Source: Sphingomonas alpina (GTDB lineage Bacteria > Pseudomonadota > Alphaproteobacteria > Sphingomonadales > Sphingomonadaceae). From it: a stretch of DNA of 64,000 bases. Under the pieces are notes generated by a model. That model searched no databases. It had not been told where the DNA came from and saw only the letters and a list, made by a program, of their open reading frames with translations. This document shows, piece after piece, positions 1-7,955 of this stretch. The position numbers were made by a program, and so were the translations under genes. How positions within the stretch are numbered: position 1 is the first letter of the stretch; each line of letters starts with the position of its first letter. The stretch spans positions 4,238,501 through 4,302,500 of the forward strand of contig NZ_CP061038.1 of assembly GCF_014490665.1 (NCBI RefSeq). Reading direction: 5' to 3'.

Positions 1-784
1 CACGGCGAAATATCCGCGTCTGAAGAACACCAATAATTTGGTGCACCTCGGCACGCTCGGCACGGGCAACCACTTCATCGAAATGTGCCTCGATACCGAG
101 CAGCGGGTGTGGGTCATGCTCCATTCGGGGTCGCGCGGCGTGGGCAATGCGATCGGCAGCTACTTCATCGAACTGGCCAAGCAGGACATGCGCAAATGGC
201 ACATCAACCTGCCCGACCAGGACCTCGCTTACTTCCCGGAAGGGACCGACCATTTCGACGATTATGTCGAGGCGGTCGGCTGGGCGCAGGATTATGCGGC
301 GCTCAATCGCCGCATGATGATGACGAACGTGATCCGCGCCATTCGTGGTGAGATCACCAAGCCGTTCGACGCCGAGCTGGAAGCGGTCAACTGCCACCAC
401 AATTATGTGTCGCGGGAGAATCATTTCGGCGAGAATGTGCTGGTCACCCGCAAGGGGGCGGTGCGCGCGGCGAAGGGCGTGCTGGGGATCATCCCGGGGT
501 CGATGGGCGCGAAATCGTTCATCGTTCGGGGTCTCGGCAATGCGGAGTCATTCGACAGCTGCAGCCATGGCGCGGGGCGCGTGATGTCGCGCACCGAGGC
601 TAAGAAGCAGGTGTCGCTGGCCGAACATATCGCCGCGACCGAGGGCGTGGCGTGTCGCAAGGATGTCGGCGTGATCGACGAAAGTCCCCGCGCCTACAAG
701 CCGATCGAAGCCGTGATGGCGGCCCAGGCCGACCTAGTGGAGATCGTCCACACGCTGAAGCAGGTGGTGTGCGTGAAGGGGTGA
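1..784 (+). CDS. rtcB: RNA-splicing ligase RtcB, 3' part (5' end outside window)
   Basis: GTP- and Mn-dependent RNA ligase that joins 2',3'-cyclic phosphate or 3'-phosphate RNA ends to 5'-OH ends. The frame is open from base 2, so the N-terminal part is missing. Visible RtcB signatures are GTLGTGNHFIE near the window start, LHSGSRGVGN, NCHHNY, and CSHGAGRVMSR, whose His (bases 566-568) matches the residue that is guanylylated in E. coli RtcB. RtcA and a AAA ATPase follow on the same strand, so this is an RNA-repair locus. No sigma-54 regulator RtcR is visible, but it could lie upstream of the window. Confidence 0.97.
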   Translation, partial: TAKYPRLKNTNNLVHLGTLGTGNHFIEMCLDTEQRVWVMLHSGSRGVGNAIGSYFIELAKQDMRKWHINLPDQDLAYFPEGTDHFDDYVEAVGWAQDYAALNRRMMMTNVIRAIRGEITKPFDAELEAVNCHHNYVSRENHFGENVLVTRKGAVRAAKGVLGIIPGSMGAKSFIVRGLGNAESFDSCSHGAGRVMSRTEAKKQVSLAEHIAATEGVACRKDVGVIDESPRAYKPIEAVMAAQADLVEIVHTLKQVVCVKG

Positions 785-814
785 CGCCTTTCACGCCGCC
801 ATTGGAGGCCGCTC

Positions 815-1234
815 GTGAAGAAGATCCTGATGTGCAAAGGATGTGGTGCGCGGCTGACTACCGCGCTCGATATTCGGTCGGGCAAGGATCCGATGGTGCA
901 AGCCCCCTTGCATAAAGATCGCGCTCCACTGACCGACTCCGGCATTGCATTCAAATCCTATGCGCCGATTACACGCTCCTATGGTGACGAGCGGGAGCCG
1001 CTGGATTTCATACCGCAATACTGGATCAATCCGGACGACCTGACCGATGCCGTCGGCAACACGCGCAATTCCCGTCGCTTGTCCGGCTGTTGCGGCCTCG
1101 CAGGCAGCAATGGGCCCAATCAGGTTTGCCGATGCGGCGCGGAAATCGGCACGCTACGAACGGACTGCTGGTCACCACGAATATTCATTCCGGAGCCGGG
1201 CCAAACATGGTGGGACGGCTGGTCGGAACAGTAA
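815..1234 (+). CDS. Cys-rich putative zinc-binding protein of unknown function
   Basis: A 139-residue protein lying 30 bp after rtcB and 13 bp before rtcA, so probably co-transcribed with both. The N-terminus has a CKGC knuckle (residues 7-10). The C-terminal third has GCCGL, then CRCGAEIGT and TDCW, which could complete one or two metal sites. It has no signal peptide or membrane segment and appears cytoplasmic. The GCCGL...CxCG...TDCW pattern resembles small uncharacterised bacterial proteins, but I know of no assigned function. Its position suggests a role near RNA repair; this is inferred from location only. Confidence 0.75.
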   Translation: MKKILMCKGCGARLTTALDIRSGKDPMVQAPLHKDRAPLTDSGIAFKSYAPITRSYGDEREPLDFIPQYWINPDDLTDAVGNTRNSRRLSGCCGLAGSNGPNQVCRCGAEIGTLRTDCWSPRIFIPEPGQTWWDGWSEQ

Positions 1235-1247
1235 ATGAGCAATTGAT

Positions 1248-2261
1248 ATGATCATCATCGACGGATCGGAAGGCGAAGGCGGGGGGCAGATCGTGCGCAA
1301 TGCGTGCGCGCTGTCGCTTGTCACCGGCCAGCCGTTCCAGATCACCAATGTGCGCGGCAAGCGGTCGAAGCCGGGGCTGATGCGTCAGCATGTCACCGCG
1401 GTCGAGGCCGCGCGCACGATCGGCAGCGGCGACTGCGACGGGCTGGCGGTCGGGTCGGGCGAGCTTGCCTTCCGGCCTGGCACGGTCGTGCCCGGCGAGT
1501 ATCGCTTCGCGGTCGGCACCGCCGGCAGCACCAGCCTGGTGCTGCAGACGGTCCTGATGCCGCTGATCCTGGCCGGCGCGCCGTCGCGGCTGATCCTCGA
1601 AGGCGGCACGCACAACATGATGGCGCCGCCGTTCGACTTCATCGCCCGCACCTTCCTGCCGATCGTCAATCGCATGGGGCCGACGGTCGACGCGCGTCTG
1701 ATCAAGCACGGTTTCTACCCGCGCGGCGGTGGCCGGATCGAAGTCGACATCACGCCGGCGCCGCTGCGGCCGATCGACTGTGTCGAGCGCGGCGCGCTGC
1801 TGTCACGCTCGGCGCTGGCGATGTTCGCCGGCCTGCCATTCGAGGTCGCCGATCGCGAGATCGCGACTGCGAAGAAGCTGCTCGGCTGGCCCGAGGAGGT
1901 ATTCGCGGTGCGCCAGCTGCCCGAGGAGCAGGGGCCGGGCAACATCCTGCTGCTCGAGGCAGCCTATGAGCATGTCACCGAAATCGTCAGCGGTTTCGGC
2001 CAGCTCGGCGTGCCCGCCGAACAACTTGCCAAGCGCGCAGCGGCACGCATGTCGGGCTATGAGGCGTCGGACGCATTCGCCGGGCCCTATCTCGCCGATC
2101 AGCTGCTGCTGCCCTCCGCTCTGGCGGGCGGCGGGACGTTCACCACAGTCAAACCAAGCCAGCACAGCCTGACCGCGGCGGACATTATCGAGCGGTTTCT
2201 CGGCCGGCGATGCGTGTTCGAACAGCTCGCATCCGGTACGCACCGGGTCGAGGTCCGGTGA
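1248..2261 (+). CDS. rtcA: RNA 3'-terminal phosphate cyclase RtcA
   Basis: Converts RNA 3'-phosphate ends to 2',3'-cyclic phosphates using ATP, producing a substrate for RtcB. The 337-residue length is normal for the family. The N-terminus carries DGSEGEGGGQIVRNA and the RGKRSKPGL signature. The C-terminal PSQHSLTAADII places the adenylated His at residue 306, equivalent to E. coli His309. The ATG follows the upstream small gene by 13 bp, so rtcB, the small Cys-rich gene and rtcA form one transcription unit. Confidence 0.97.
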   Translation: MIIIDGSEGEGGGQIVRNACALSLVTGQPFQITNVRGKRSKPGLMRQHVTAVEAARTIGSGDCDGLAVGSGELAFRPGTVVPGEYRFAVGTAGSTSLVLQTVLMPLILAGAPSRLILEGGTHNMMAPPFDFIARTFLPIVNRMGPTVDARLIKHGFYPRGGGRIEVDITPAPLRPIDCVERGALLSRSALAMFAGLPFEVADREIATAKKLLGWPEEVFAVRQLPEEQGPGNILLLEAAYEHVTEIVSGFGQLGVPAEQLAKRAAARMSGYEASDAFAGPYLADQLLLPSALAGGGTFTTVKPSQHSLTAADIIERFLGRRCVFEQLASGTHRVEVR

Positions 2262-2398
2262 CCAGATTGCGCGGCGCACCTTTTTCCGCTAGGCGCGCCG
2301 CACGAATGGCCAATCCTGGCCGGACGTTGGAGACAGGCATTGCTGGATATGACCGCCTCGATGGGCGTTCTGTTCGGCGGCAACCGCTCCCTGCCATA

Positions 2399-2445
2399 AG
2401 CGCTTTTCCGTAAAGCGCTGCGGCCGGAGCGAAGCGCCGCCGCAG
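2399..2445. repeat. Two adjacent hairpins between rtcA and the AAA ATPase gene
   Basis: The first stem is AGCGCTTT / AAAGCGCT (8 bp, 5-nt loop, 2399-2419). The second is CTGCGGC / GCCGCAG (2418-2424 with 2439-2445) and shares its first two bases with the end of the first stem, so the two could be alternative or stacked folds. There is no T-tract, so a simple intrinsic terminator is not obvious. The rest of 2262-2533 shows no gene. Confidence 0.5.
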
Positions 2446-2533
2446 TATTCCCAGACGACAGACTGATTGGCCCGATCGTGTGCGGCGCCTTTGTGCGTCC
2501 GTGCGCCCTCGGGCCGGGGATACGGAAAAGATC

Positions 2534-4501
2534 ATGGACGAATATCAAATCGTCCGGGGCATGCTGCTCCGGATCGGGCGTGGCGTTGCCGCGTCCACGC
2601 CACTGGCACAGGCGGTGCTGCAATGGGCCGAGCCGCACCGGACATGGCTGATGGCAACGCCCGCCAAGGCGGACAAGCCGTTAAGGTGGAAGACGCTGCT
2701 CAAGGCGGTCGCGGCGGCGCGACCGCTGGGCGAGGTGCGCCCGCATGCGCTGGAGCTGGCCGAGCGGCTTGCCGAGCTGCTTGCATTCGGGCCGGTCGAT
2801 CGCGGCCTGCTGAGCGTGATGGTGGCATGCGACCGGCTGCCGCGCGTCGATCAGCTCGTCCGCATCGCGGCAACGCATGGCCACGACTTGCCGACCCTGC
2901 TTGGCGAACTCGCCGGCGCCGAGCCGCATGAGGCCGTGCGCCTGGTGCGGCAGAGCCCGGTGCTGCGGCTCGGGCTCGCCGGTTTCAACGCCAATCGCCA
3001 GGGGCTGGTCGAGGTCGACATTTACTGGACGCTCGAGCGCCTGCTCGATCGCGCACCAGCCCAGGGCGAAGAGATGATCGACACGTTGGTCGGCATCCGC
3101 CAGTCGTCGCGCCTGACGCTCGACGATTTCGCGCATGTCGCAGATGCCGCGTTCCTCGTGCAGCTGTTGCGCGGGGCGATGGGCGCGCAGGCGGCGGGGA
3201 TCAACATCCTGATCCACGGCCCGCCCGGTACCGGCAAGACCGAGCTGGCGCGGACACTTGCGGCAGCGGCGCAGGCTGCGCTGCACGGCGTGGGCGAAGT
3301 CGATGAAGACGGTCAGGAGCCGACCCGCTGGGACCGGGTCAATGCGCTGCAACTGGCGCAGCGGCTGCTTGCGCGACGTACCGGCGCGGTCCTGCTATTC
3401 GACGAGATGGAGGATCTGATCGGCGATGCGCGACCGAGCGGCGGCGACTGGGTCACGAAACGATCGGGCAGCAAGATCTTCGTCAACCGGCTGCTCGAGG
3501 CGAATCCGGTGCCGGTGATCTGGACGACCAATGCGATCGGCAATGTCGATGACGCGATCCTGCGGCGGATGAGCTTCATCCTGAAGCTCGACCTGCCGAC
3601 CCGTATGGCGGGACGGCGCATGCTCGACCGGATCGCGCGCGAAGAGGGCGTGGAACCGGGCGCGGCACTGGAGCATCTGCTCGACGCCGCTCCGGAGACG
3701 ACCACGGTGCTGCGTGTCGCGGCGCGGGCGGGCAAGCTCGCGGGCGAAGCCGATGGCGGCGCGCGTCCGGCCGAGGCACTGGTTCGTGCATTGCGCGGCG
3801 GCGAATTGCCGATCGGCGAGGTAGGGCCGCTCGACCTCGAACTGTACGAGGCCGATACGCCGCTCGGGCCGTTGTTCGACCGGATCGGTGCGGGCGGCGA
3901 AACCGATGTCTCGCTGCTGCTGACCGGCCCGCCCGGCACAGGAAAGACCGCTCTGGCCGACCATCTCGCGCGGATGCTCGACCGGCCACTGGTCACCAAG
4001 CGGGCGTCCGACCTGCTCTCCGCTTATGTCGGCGAGACCGAGGCGCGCATCGCCCGCGCCTTTGCCGAGGCACGGCAGCGCGGTGCGGTGCTGTTCTTCG
4101 ACGAGGCGGACTCGCTGTTGTTCGACCGCAGCACCGCGCGAACCAGCTGGGAAGTGAGCCAGGTCAACGAGCTGCTCACCTGGCTTGATCGTCACCCCCT
4201 GCCGGTGGTGGCCGCGACCAATCATGGCTGGAAACTCGACCCGGCGACGCTCCGGCGCTTCGTGTTCAAGCTTGATCTGCGCCCGCTTGGGCGCGAGCGG
4301 GCCGAGCGGGCGTTCCAGCGCTTCTTCGGCATGCCCGCACCGGCTGGCCTGAGCGAGGTGTCAGGGCTGACGCCCGGCGACTTCGCGGTAGTCGCGCGCC
4401 AGCTTCGTCATGCACCGGCCGGTGATGCGCGCGGCGTGGTGGATCGGCTTGCACGCGAGGTTGCGTGCAAGCCCGAAGCGGGCGGCAAGATCGGCTTCTG
4501 A
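2534..4501 (+). CDS. Tandem AAA-family ATPase next to the rtc genes
   Basis: 655 residues from the ATG at 2534, preceded by a GGAAAAG-like ribosome site; a GTG at 2480 in frame is possible but has no such site. An N-terminal alpha-helical region of about 200 residues is followed by two AAA modules. Module 1 has Walker A GPPGTGKT at about 229-236 and Walker B LLFDEME with D290/E291. Module 2 has Walker A at about 465-472 and FFDEADSLL with D523/E524. Both modules keep the catalytic acids, so both may hydrolyse ATP. AAA proteins of this type remodel or unfold partner proteins. The partner is unknown; a role with RtcB/RtcA is inferred from gene order. Confidence 0.85.
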   Translation: MDEYQIVRGMLLRIGRGVAASTPLAQAVLQWAEPHRTWLMATPAKADKPLRWKTLLKAVAAARPLGEVRPHALELAERLAELLAFGPVDRGLLSVMVACDRLPRVDQLVRIAATHGHDLPTLLGELAGAEPHEAVRLVRQSPVLRLGLAGFNANRQGLVEVDIYWTLERLLDRAPAQGEEMIDTLVGIRQSSRLTLDDFAHVADAAFLVQLLRGAMGAQAAGINILIHGPPGTGKTELARTLAAAAQAALHGVGEVDEDGQEPTRWDRVNALQLAQRLLARRTGAVLLFDEMEDLIGDARPSGGDWVTKRSGSKIFVNRLLEANPVPVIWTTNAIGNVDDAILRRMSFILKLDLPTRMAGRRMLDRIAREEGVEPGAALEHLLDAAPETTTVLRVAARAGKLAGEADGGARPAEALVRALRGGELPIGEVGPLDLELYEADTPLGPLFDRIGAGGETDVSLLLTGPPGTGKTALADHLARMLDRPLVTKRASDLLSAYVGETEARIARAFAEARQRGAVLFFDEADSLLFDRSTARTSWEVSQVNELLTWLDRHPLPVVAATNHGWKLDPATLRRFVFKLDLRPLGRERAERAFQRFFGMPAPAGLSEVSGLTPGDFAVVARQLRHAPAGDARGVVDRLAREVACKPEAGGKIGF

Positions 4502-4528
4502 GCTTAGAATTTGATCCAGCAGACGGTA

Positions 4529-5212
4529 TCAAACACCAGCACGGCGCCGGCAATTGGCAATGAAGCCGCCGGCCATGAAGCTGGCCATGCGGTCTTTCAC
4601 CGCCTCGAAATCGTCGGACCGGCACAGGCCGCCCGACAGCTTGTCGATACGACCGGTGCGCGCGAGGGTCAGCAGCAGCGCACCGGTCACGAAATGATAG
4701 CCCCAGAAGATATCCTCTTCCGGACAGCCGGGCAGCGCCTGTTTGAGCAGGCCGATCAGGCGCAGCACGAGCGGGTCGAAATGCTTGTCCATCAATGCCG
4801 CGCCCTCGGGCGTGTTGCTGGCCTGCGCACCGAGCGCGGCATAGTTTTTCCACCCCTCGCCGCCATTGATATAAAGGTCGAGATCGGTGTCGAGAAACGC
4901 GCGCAAAGCGCCCTCGACGGTCGGCTTTCCCGCCGCCTCCAGCTCATATTGGTCAAGCGCGGCCATGCGGCGATCGATCGTGACCGGCGCCCGCCGGGCG
5001 AAGACAGTATCGAACAGGGCCTTCTTATCTTCGAAATAATAGTTGAGCAGCGAGTGATGGACGCCGACGCGCTGCGCCACTTCCTTCAGCGTCGTGCCGT
5101 ACAGCCCATGCTTGGAGAACAGATATTCAGCCGCGTCGAGAATCTGTTCGATCATCTCCGCGCGCTGTTCGGCCTTGGGCTTGCGCCGCAATACTGGTGA
5201 TTTCGACATCAT
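4529..5212 (-). CDS. TetR/AcrR-family transcriptional regulator (first of two paralogs)
   Basis: 227 residues. The N-terminal helix-turn-helix reads ILDAAEYLFSKHG, then TTLKEVAQRVGV and LLNYYFEDKKALF (residues about 24-66), typical of TetR DNA-binding domains. The C-terminal ligand domain closely resembles that of the regulator at 5530-6216: both have TVEGALRAFLDTD, FWGYHFV and ARTGRID. It is the last gene of the run TonB receptor-MFS-esterase-TetR-lipoprotein-TetR, 12 bp after the lipoprotein gene. It probably senses a lipophilic ester or its acid product; the ligand is unknown. Confidence 0.93.
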   Translation of the reverse strand: MMSKSPVLRRKPKAEQRAEMIEQILDAAEYLFSKHGLYGTTLKEVAQRVGVHHSLLNYYFEDKKALFDTVFARRAPVTIDRRMAALDQYELEAAGKPTVEGALRAFLDTDLDLYINGGEGWKNYAALGAQASNTPEGAALMDKHFDPLVLRLIGLLKQALPGCPEEDIFWGYHFVTGALLLTLARTGRIDKLSGGLCRSDDFEAVKDRMASFMAGGFIANCRRRAGV

Positions 5213-5224
5213 GCGCTCCCCGAA

Positions 5225-5533
5225 TTACCCCTGCATCTTGTCGATCTTGCCGCGCGATGCCAGCGACTTCGCGCCGCTATTGCACCACGGTTTCCTTCGG
5301 CGTAGCCGGCTCGCCGGGATCCAGGCATTGCCGATTGGTGTTGCATTGGGCGATGGGCTCGCAACGCGGCCGGGCTGTACGACGAAGGTCGGGCGCGCGG
5401 CCGGTATCGTGTCGTTCGCCCTGACCACGGTAACATCGTTGCTCTGATCGTGGCGCTCGCCAGTCGAACAGGCGGCAACGACCAGCGTCAGCGCGAGGCC
5501 GACAGCGACCCGCCCCGTCTTCCCGAACATCAT
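5225..5533 (-). CDS. Small putative lipoprotein between two TetR genes
   Basis: 102 residues beginning MMFGKTG, with a hydrophobic signal segment and a lipobox ending VVAAC (Cys22), so probably a lipid-anchored envelope protein. The start codon overlaps the TetR stop at 5530 as ATGA, implying translational coupling. The mature part is polar, with Pro/Ser/Arg-rich stretches and no recognised domain. Alternative starts upstream in this frame would remove the signal peptide from the N-terminus, so the overlapping ATG is preferred. Function unknown. Confidence 0.65.
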   Translation of the reverse strand: MMFGKTGRVAVGLALTLVVAACSTGERHDQSNDVTVVRANDTIPAARPTFVVQPGRVASPSPNATPIGNAWIPASRLRRRKPWCNSGAKSLASRGKIDKMQG

Positions 5534-6216
5534 GCCGGGCCAGCGTCCGGCAGGCGACAGATCGCCTCGAACCCGGCGGCCATGAAGGTCGCCATATACT
5601 GTTTGATCGATTCGAAATCCTCCGACGAACACAGACCGTTCGACAGCCGGTCGATCCGCCCGGTCCGCGCCATCGCATGAGTCAACGCGCCGGAGACGAA
5701 GTGATAGCCCCAGAAGATTCGCGCCTCTTCGCACTCGGGCAGCGCCTTTTTCAACAGCCCGACCAGCACGAGCACCGTCGGGTTGAAATATTCCATCTTG
5801 TCGGCGCCCCAGCCCGGCGCGCTGTTCGCCTGCGCACCGAGGATGCCCATGTATCGGCCGGACGAGCCGCTCGCCATGTTGAGGTCGAAATCGGTGTCGA
5901 GAAAGGCGCGCAGCGCACCTTCCACGGTGGGATGATCGCCAGCCTTTGCGGCATAGGCACGCATCGCCTCGAGCCGGGCATCGACCGAGCGCGGCGCACC
6001 CCGCGCCCAGACTGCATCGAACAGGCTTTCCTTGCCGTTGAAATGATAGTGCATCAGCGTCGAGCTGACCCCGACCTTCTTCGCCACATCCTTCAGCGTC
6101 ACGCCGTAATAGCCGTGCTCGGCAAACAACGCTTCGGCCGCGTCGAGGATCAGCGCCAGCGTTTCCTCGCGCTGTTCGGCCTTGGTGCGGCGGGGTTTGG
6201 GCGCGGCATCGGTCAT
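5530..6216 (-). CDS. TetR/AcrR-family transcriptional regulator (second paralog)
   Basis: 228 residues from the ATG at 6216 (MTDAAPKPRRTKAEQ). The frame is open farther upstream but that extension resembles no TetR N-terminus. The HTH reads ILDAAEALFAEHG, VTLKDVAKKVGV, LMHYHFNGKESLF. The C-terminal domain shares ALRAFLDTDFDLN, IFWGYHFVSGAL and ARTGRIDRLSNGLC with the TetR protein at 4529-5212, so the two arose by duplication. It lies 55 bp downstream of the esterase gene and overlaps the lipoprotein start. It probably regulates the uptake/hydrolysis operon in which it sits. Confidence 0.93.
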   Translation of the reverse strand: MTDAAPKPRRTKAEQREETLALILDAAEALFAEHGYYGVTLKDVAKKVGVSSTLMHYHFNGKESLFDAVWARGAPRSVDARLEAMRAYAAKAGDHPTVEGALRAFLDTDFDLNMASGSSGRYMGILGAQANSAPGWGADKMEYFNPTVLVLVGLLKKALPECEEARIFWGYHFVSGALTHAMARTGRIDRLSNGLCSSEDFESIKQYMATFMAAGFEAICRLPDAGPA

Positions 6217-6271
6217 GAATGGGTACCAGGTTGGAGCATGTCCTGCGATTGCACGGATTGAGGCAAAGTCG

Positions 6272-7930
6272 TCAATTCGGTCGCGCCGCATCGGCCGCGC
6301 GTGCCGGCAGGGGCGGCGCGACGATACCCAGATTCTGGATCCAGGATTGAGTGCCGTCACGCCGCCGGCGGGCGACTACCTCTTCCTGCAGCGCGAAGCG
6401 GTCAGTGAACAGGCCGGACAATGCTTCAGGCCGCGCGCCGAAGCGCAGGTAACCGCCCTTGTCGGCGATGTCCGGCCAGGCCGGCTGACCGGCGGCGCTC
6501 GGCTTTCCGCTCCGGGCGAAGCTGGTCCAATAGCCGATCATTGCATCGGACAAACCGGTCTCGGCGGGGGTTGGGGGAATCTTCGGCCAATTGGGCAGCG
6601 TATTGGCTTCCACCAGCAGGCCGAACACATAGGGCACTTCGGACGCGTGGAAGGCGGGCAGCTTGAGCGCATCGGCCGCCGGATAGCTGTGATCGAAATA
6701 ATAGAGATAACCAGCCTGGCCGATCGCCGCCTGGCTGCGCGCCAGCCGGTCCGAGGTCCAGCCGTAAATCCCGTCGCGCAATGTTTCGAGCATGCTCTCC
6801 TCGATCCGACCGCTCGGATAGAGTTTGAGGAACTGATCGGCGAGATCGCCATAGCGCTCGCGGATTTCCTTCTCATAGATCGCGGCATCGGCCGGGACCG
6901 GCGGGACCAGGCCACGCAGCGTGCGCAACTCCCCGGCGTTGAACCCGGCGATGACCGGCACGCGCGCCTGTTCGCCCTTGTCGAAACTGTCGACCAGCTG
7001 GCGGGTCAATGCCCAGCCATCGACCGTCGGCAGGGGAAGGAAACCGCCGGCCGCTGCCGCCGCCGACAAGGTCTGCGCATCGACCGCACGCAGCGCCGCG
7101 ATAGTGGGCGCCTTCAGCGCTGCCCCGACAAAGCTGCCGACCTGTTCGCCCGAGGGCAGACCGTGGCTGGCTTTGGTCAGTTCGGGTAGCGAGATCATAT
7201 AGCCGCTCTCGGCGATCGCCTTGTGGAACAGGCCGCGCGACAAGGGACTGGTCATCAGGCCCATCACACTCAGCGCGCCGGCGGATTCGCCGAAGATCGT
7301 GACATTATCGGGATCGCCGCCGAACGCCGCGGCATTGGCCCTGACCCATTTCAGCGCCTCGATCTGGTCGAGCAGGCCATAATTGCCCGAGGCATGATGC
7401 GACGATTCTCGGCTCAACTCCGGATGCGCGAGATACCCGAAAATGCCGAGGCGATAGTTGATCGACACCACCACCACGCCGCGCGCGGCAATCTTCGCCC
7501 CGTCATAGATCGGGCTGCCGTTGAACCCGACCGCGAGCGACCCGCCATGGATCCACACCATCACCGGCGCCCTGCGCGCGCCCACCCGCGCCCTGACTGG
7601 CGCCCAGACATTGAGCGACAGGCAATCCTCGCTCATCGCCGGCGGATCGTCGCGATACAGGCTGGTCGCGGGATATTTCGGCTGGATGCACGCCGGGCCG
7701 GACTTGCTTGCGTCGCGCACGCCTTTCCAGGCAGCGGCAGGCACAGGCGGCGTCCAGCGGGCCTGGCCGATTGGCGCCTTGGCATAGGGAATGCCCCTGA
7801 AGGCGCTGACAGTGCCGCTGGTCGTTCCGGCCACCACCCCCTGCGTGGTTTGTACGGTCTGAGCCATCGCCGTCATCGGCAGTAATGCGCCGGCGGCAAG
7901 CGCCACGATCGAGGCACGCATCGGGATCAT
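6272..7930 (-). CDS. Type-B carboxylesterase, secreted
   Basis: About 552 residues from the ATG at 7930, which has GGAGAG just upstream; a TTG at 7942 is the alternative. The N-terminus (MRASIVALAAGALLPMTAMAQ) is a signal peptide, so the enzyme acts in the periplasm or outside. The oxyanion region reads VWIHGGS, the nucleophile elbow is GESAGA, and HASEVPYVFG holds the likely catalytic His. The family includes para-nitrobenzyl esterases and hydrolyses carboxylic esters. It is 25 bp from the MFS gene. The substrate is unknown; the neighbours suggest an ester imported through the outer-membrane receptor. Confidence 0.93.
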   Translation of the reverse strand: MIPMRASIVALAAGALLPMTAMAQTVQTTQGVVAGTTSGTVSAFRGIPYAKAPIGQARWTPPVPAAAWKGVRDASKSGPACIQPKYPATSLYRDDPPAMSEDCLSLNVWAPVRARVGARRAPVMVWIHGGSLAVGFNGSPIYDGAKIAARGVVVVSINYRLGIFGYLAHPELSRESSHHASGNYGLLDQIEALKWVRANAAAFGGDPDNVTIFGESAGALSVMGLMTSPLSRGLFHKAIAESGYMISLPELTKASHGLPSGEQVGSFVGAALKAPTIAALRAVDAQTLSAAAAAGGFLPLPTVDGWALTRQLVDSFDKGEQARVPVIAGFNAGELRTLRGLVPPVPADAAIYEKEIRERYGDLADQFLKLYPSGRIEESMLETLRDGIYGWTSDRLARSQAAIGQAGYLYYFDHSYPAADALKLPAFHASEVPYVFGLLVEANTLPNWPKIPPTPAETGLSDAMIGYWTSFARSGKPSAAGQPAWPDIADKGGYLRFGARPEALSGLFTDRFALQEEVVARRRRDGTQSWIQNLGIVAPPLPARAADAARPN

Positions 7931-7955
7931 GTCGCTCTCCAAATTATGTTGCGGC

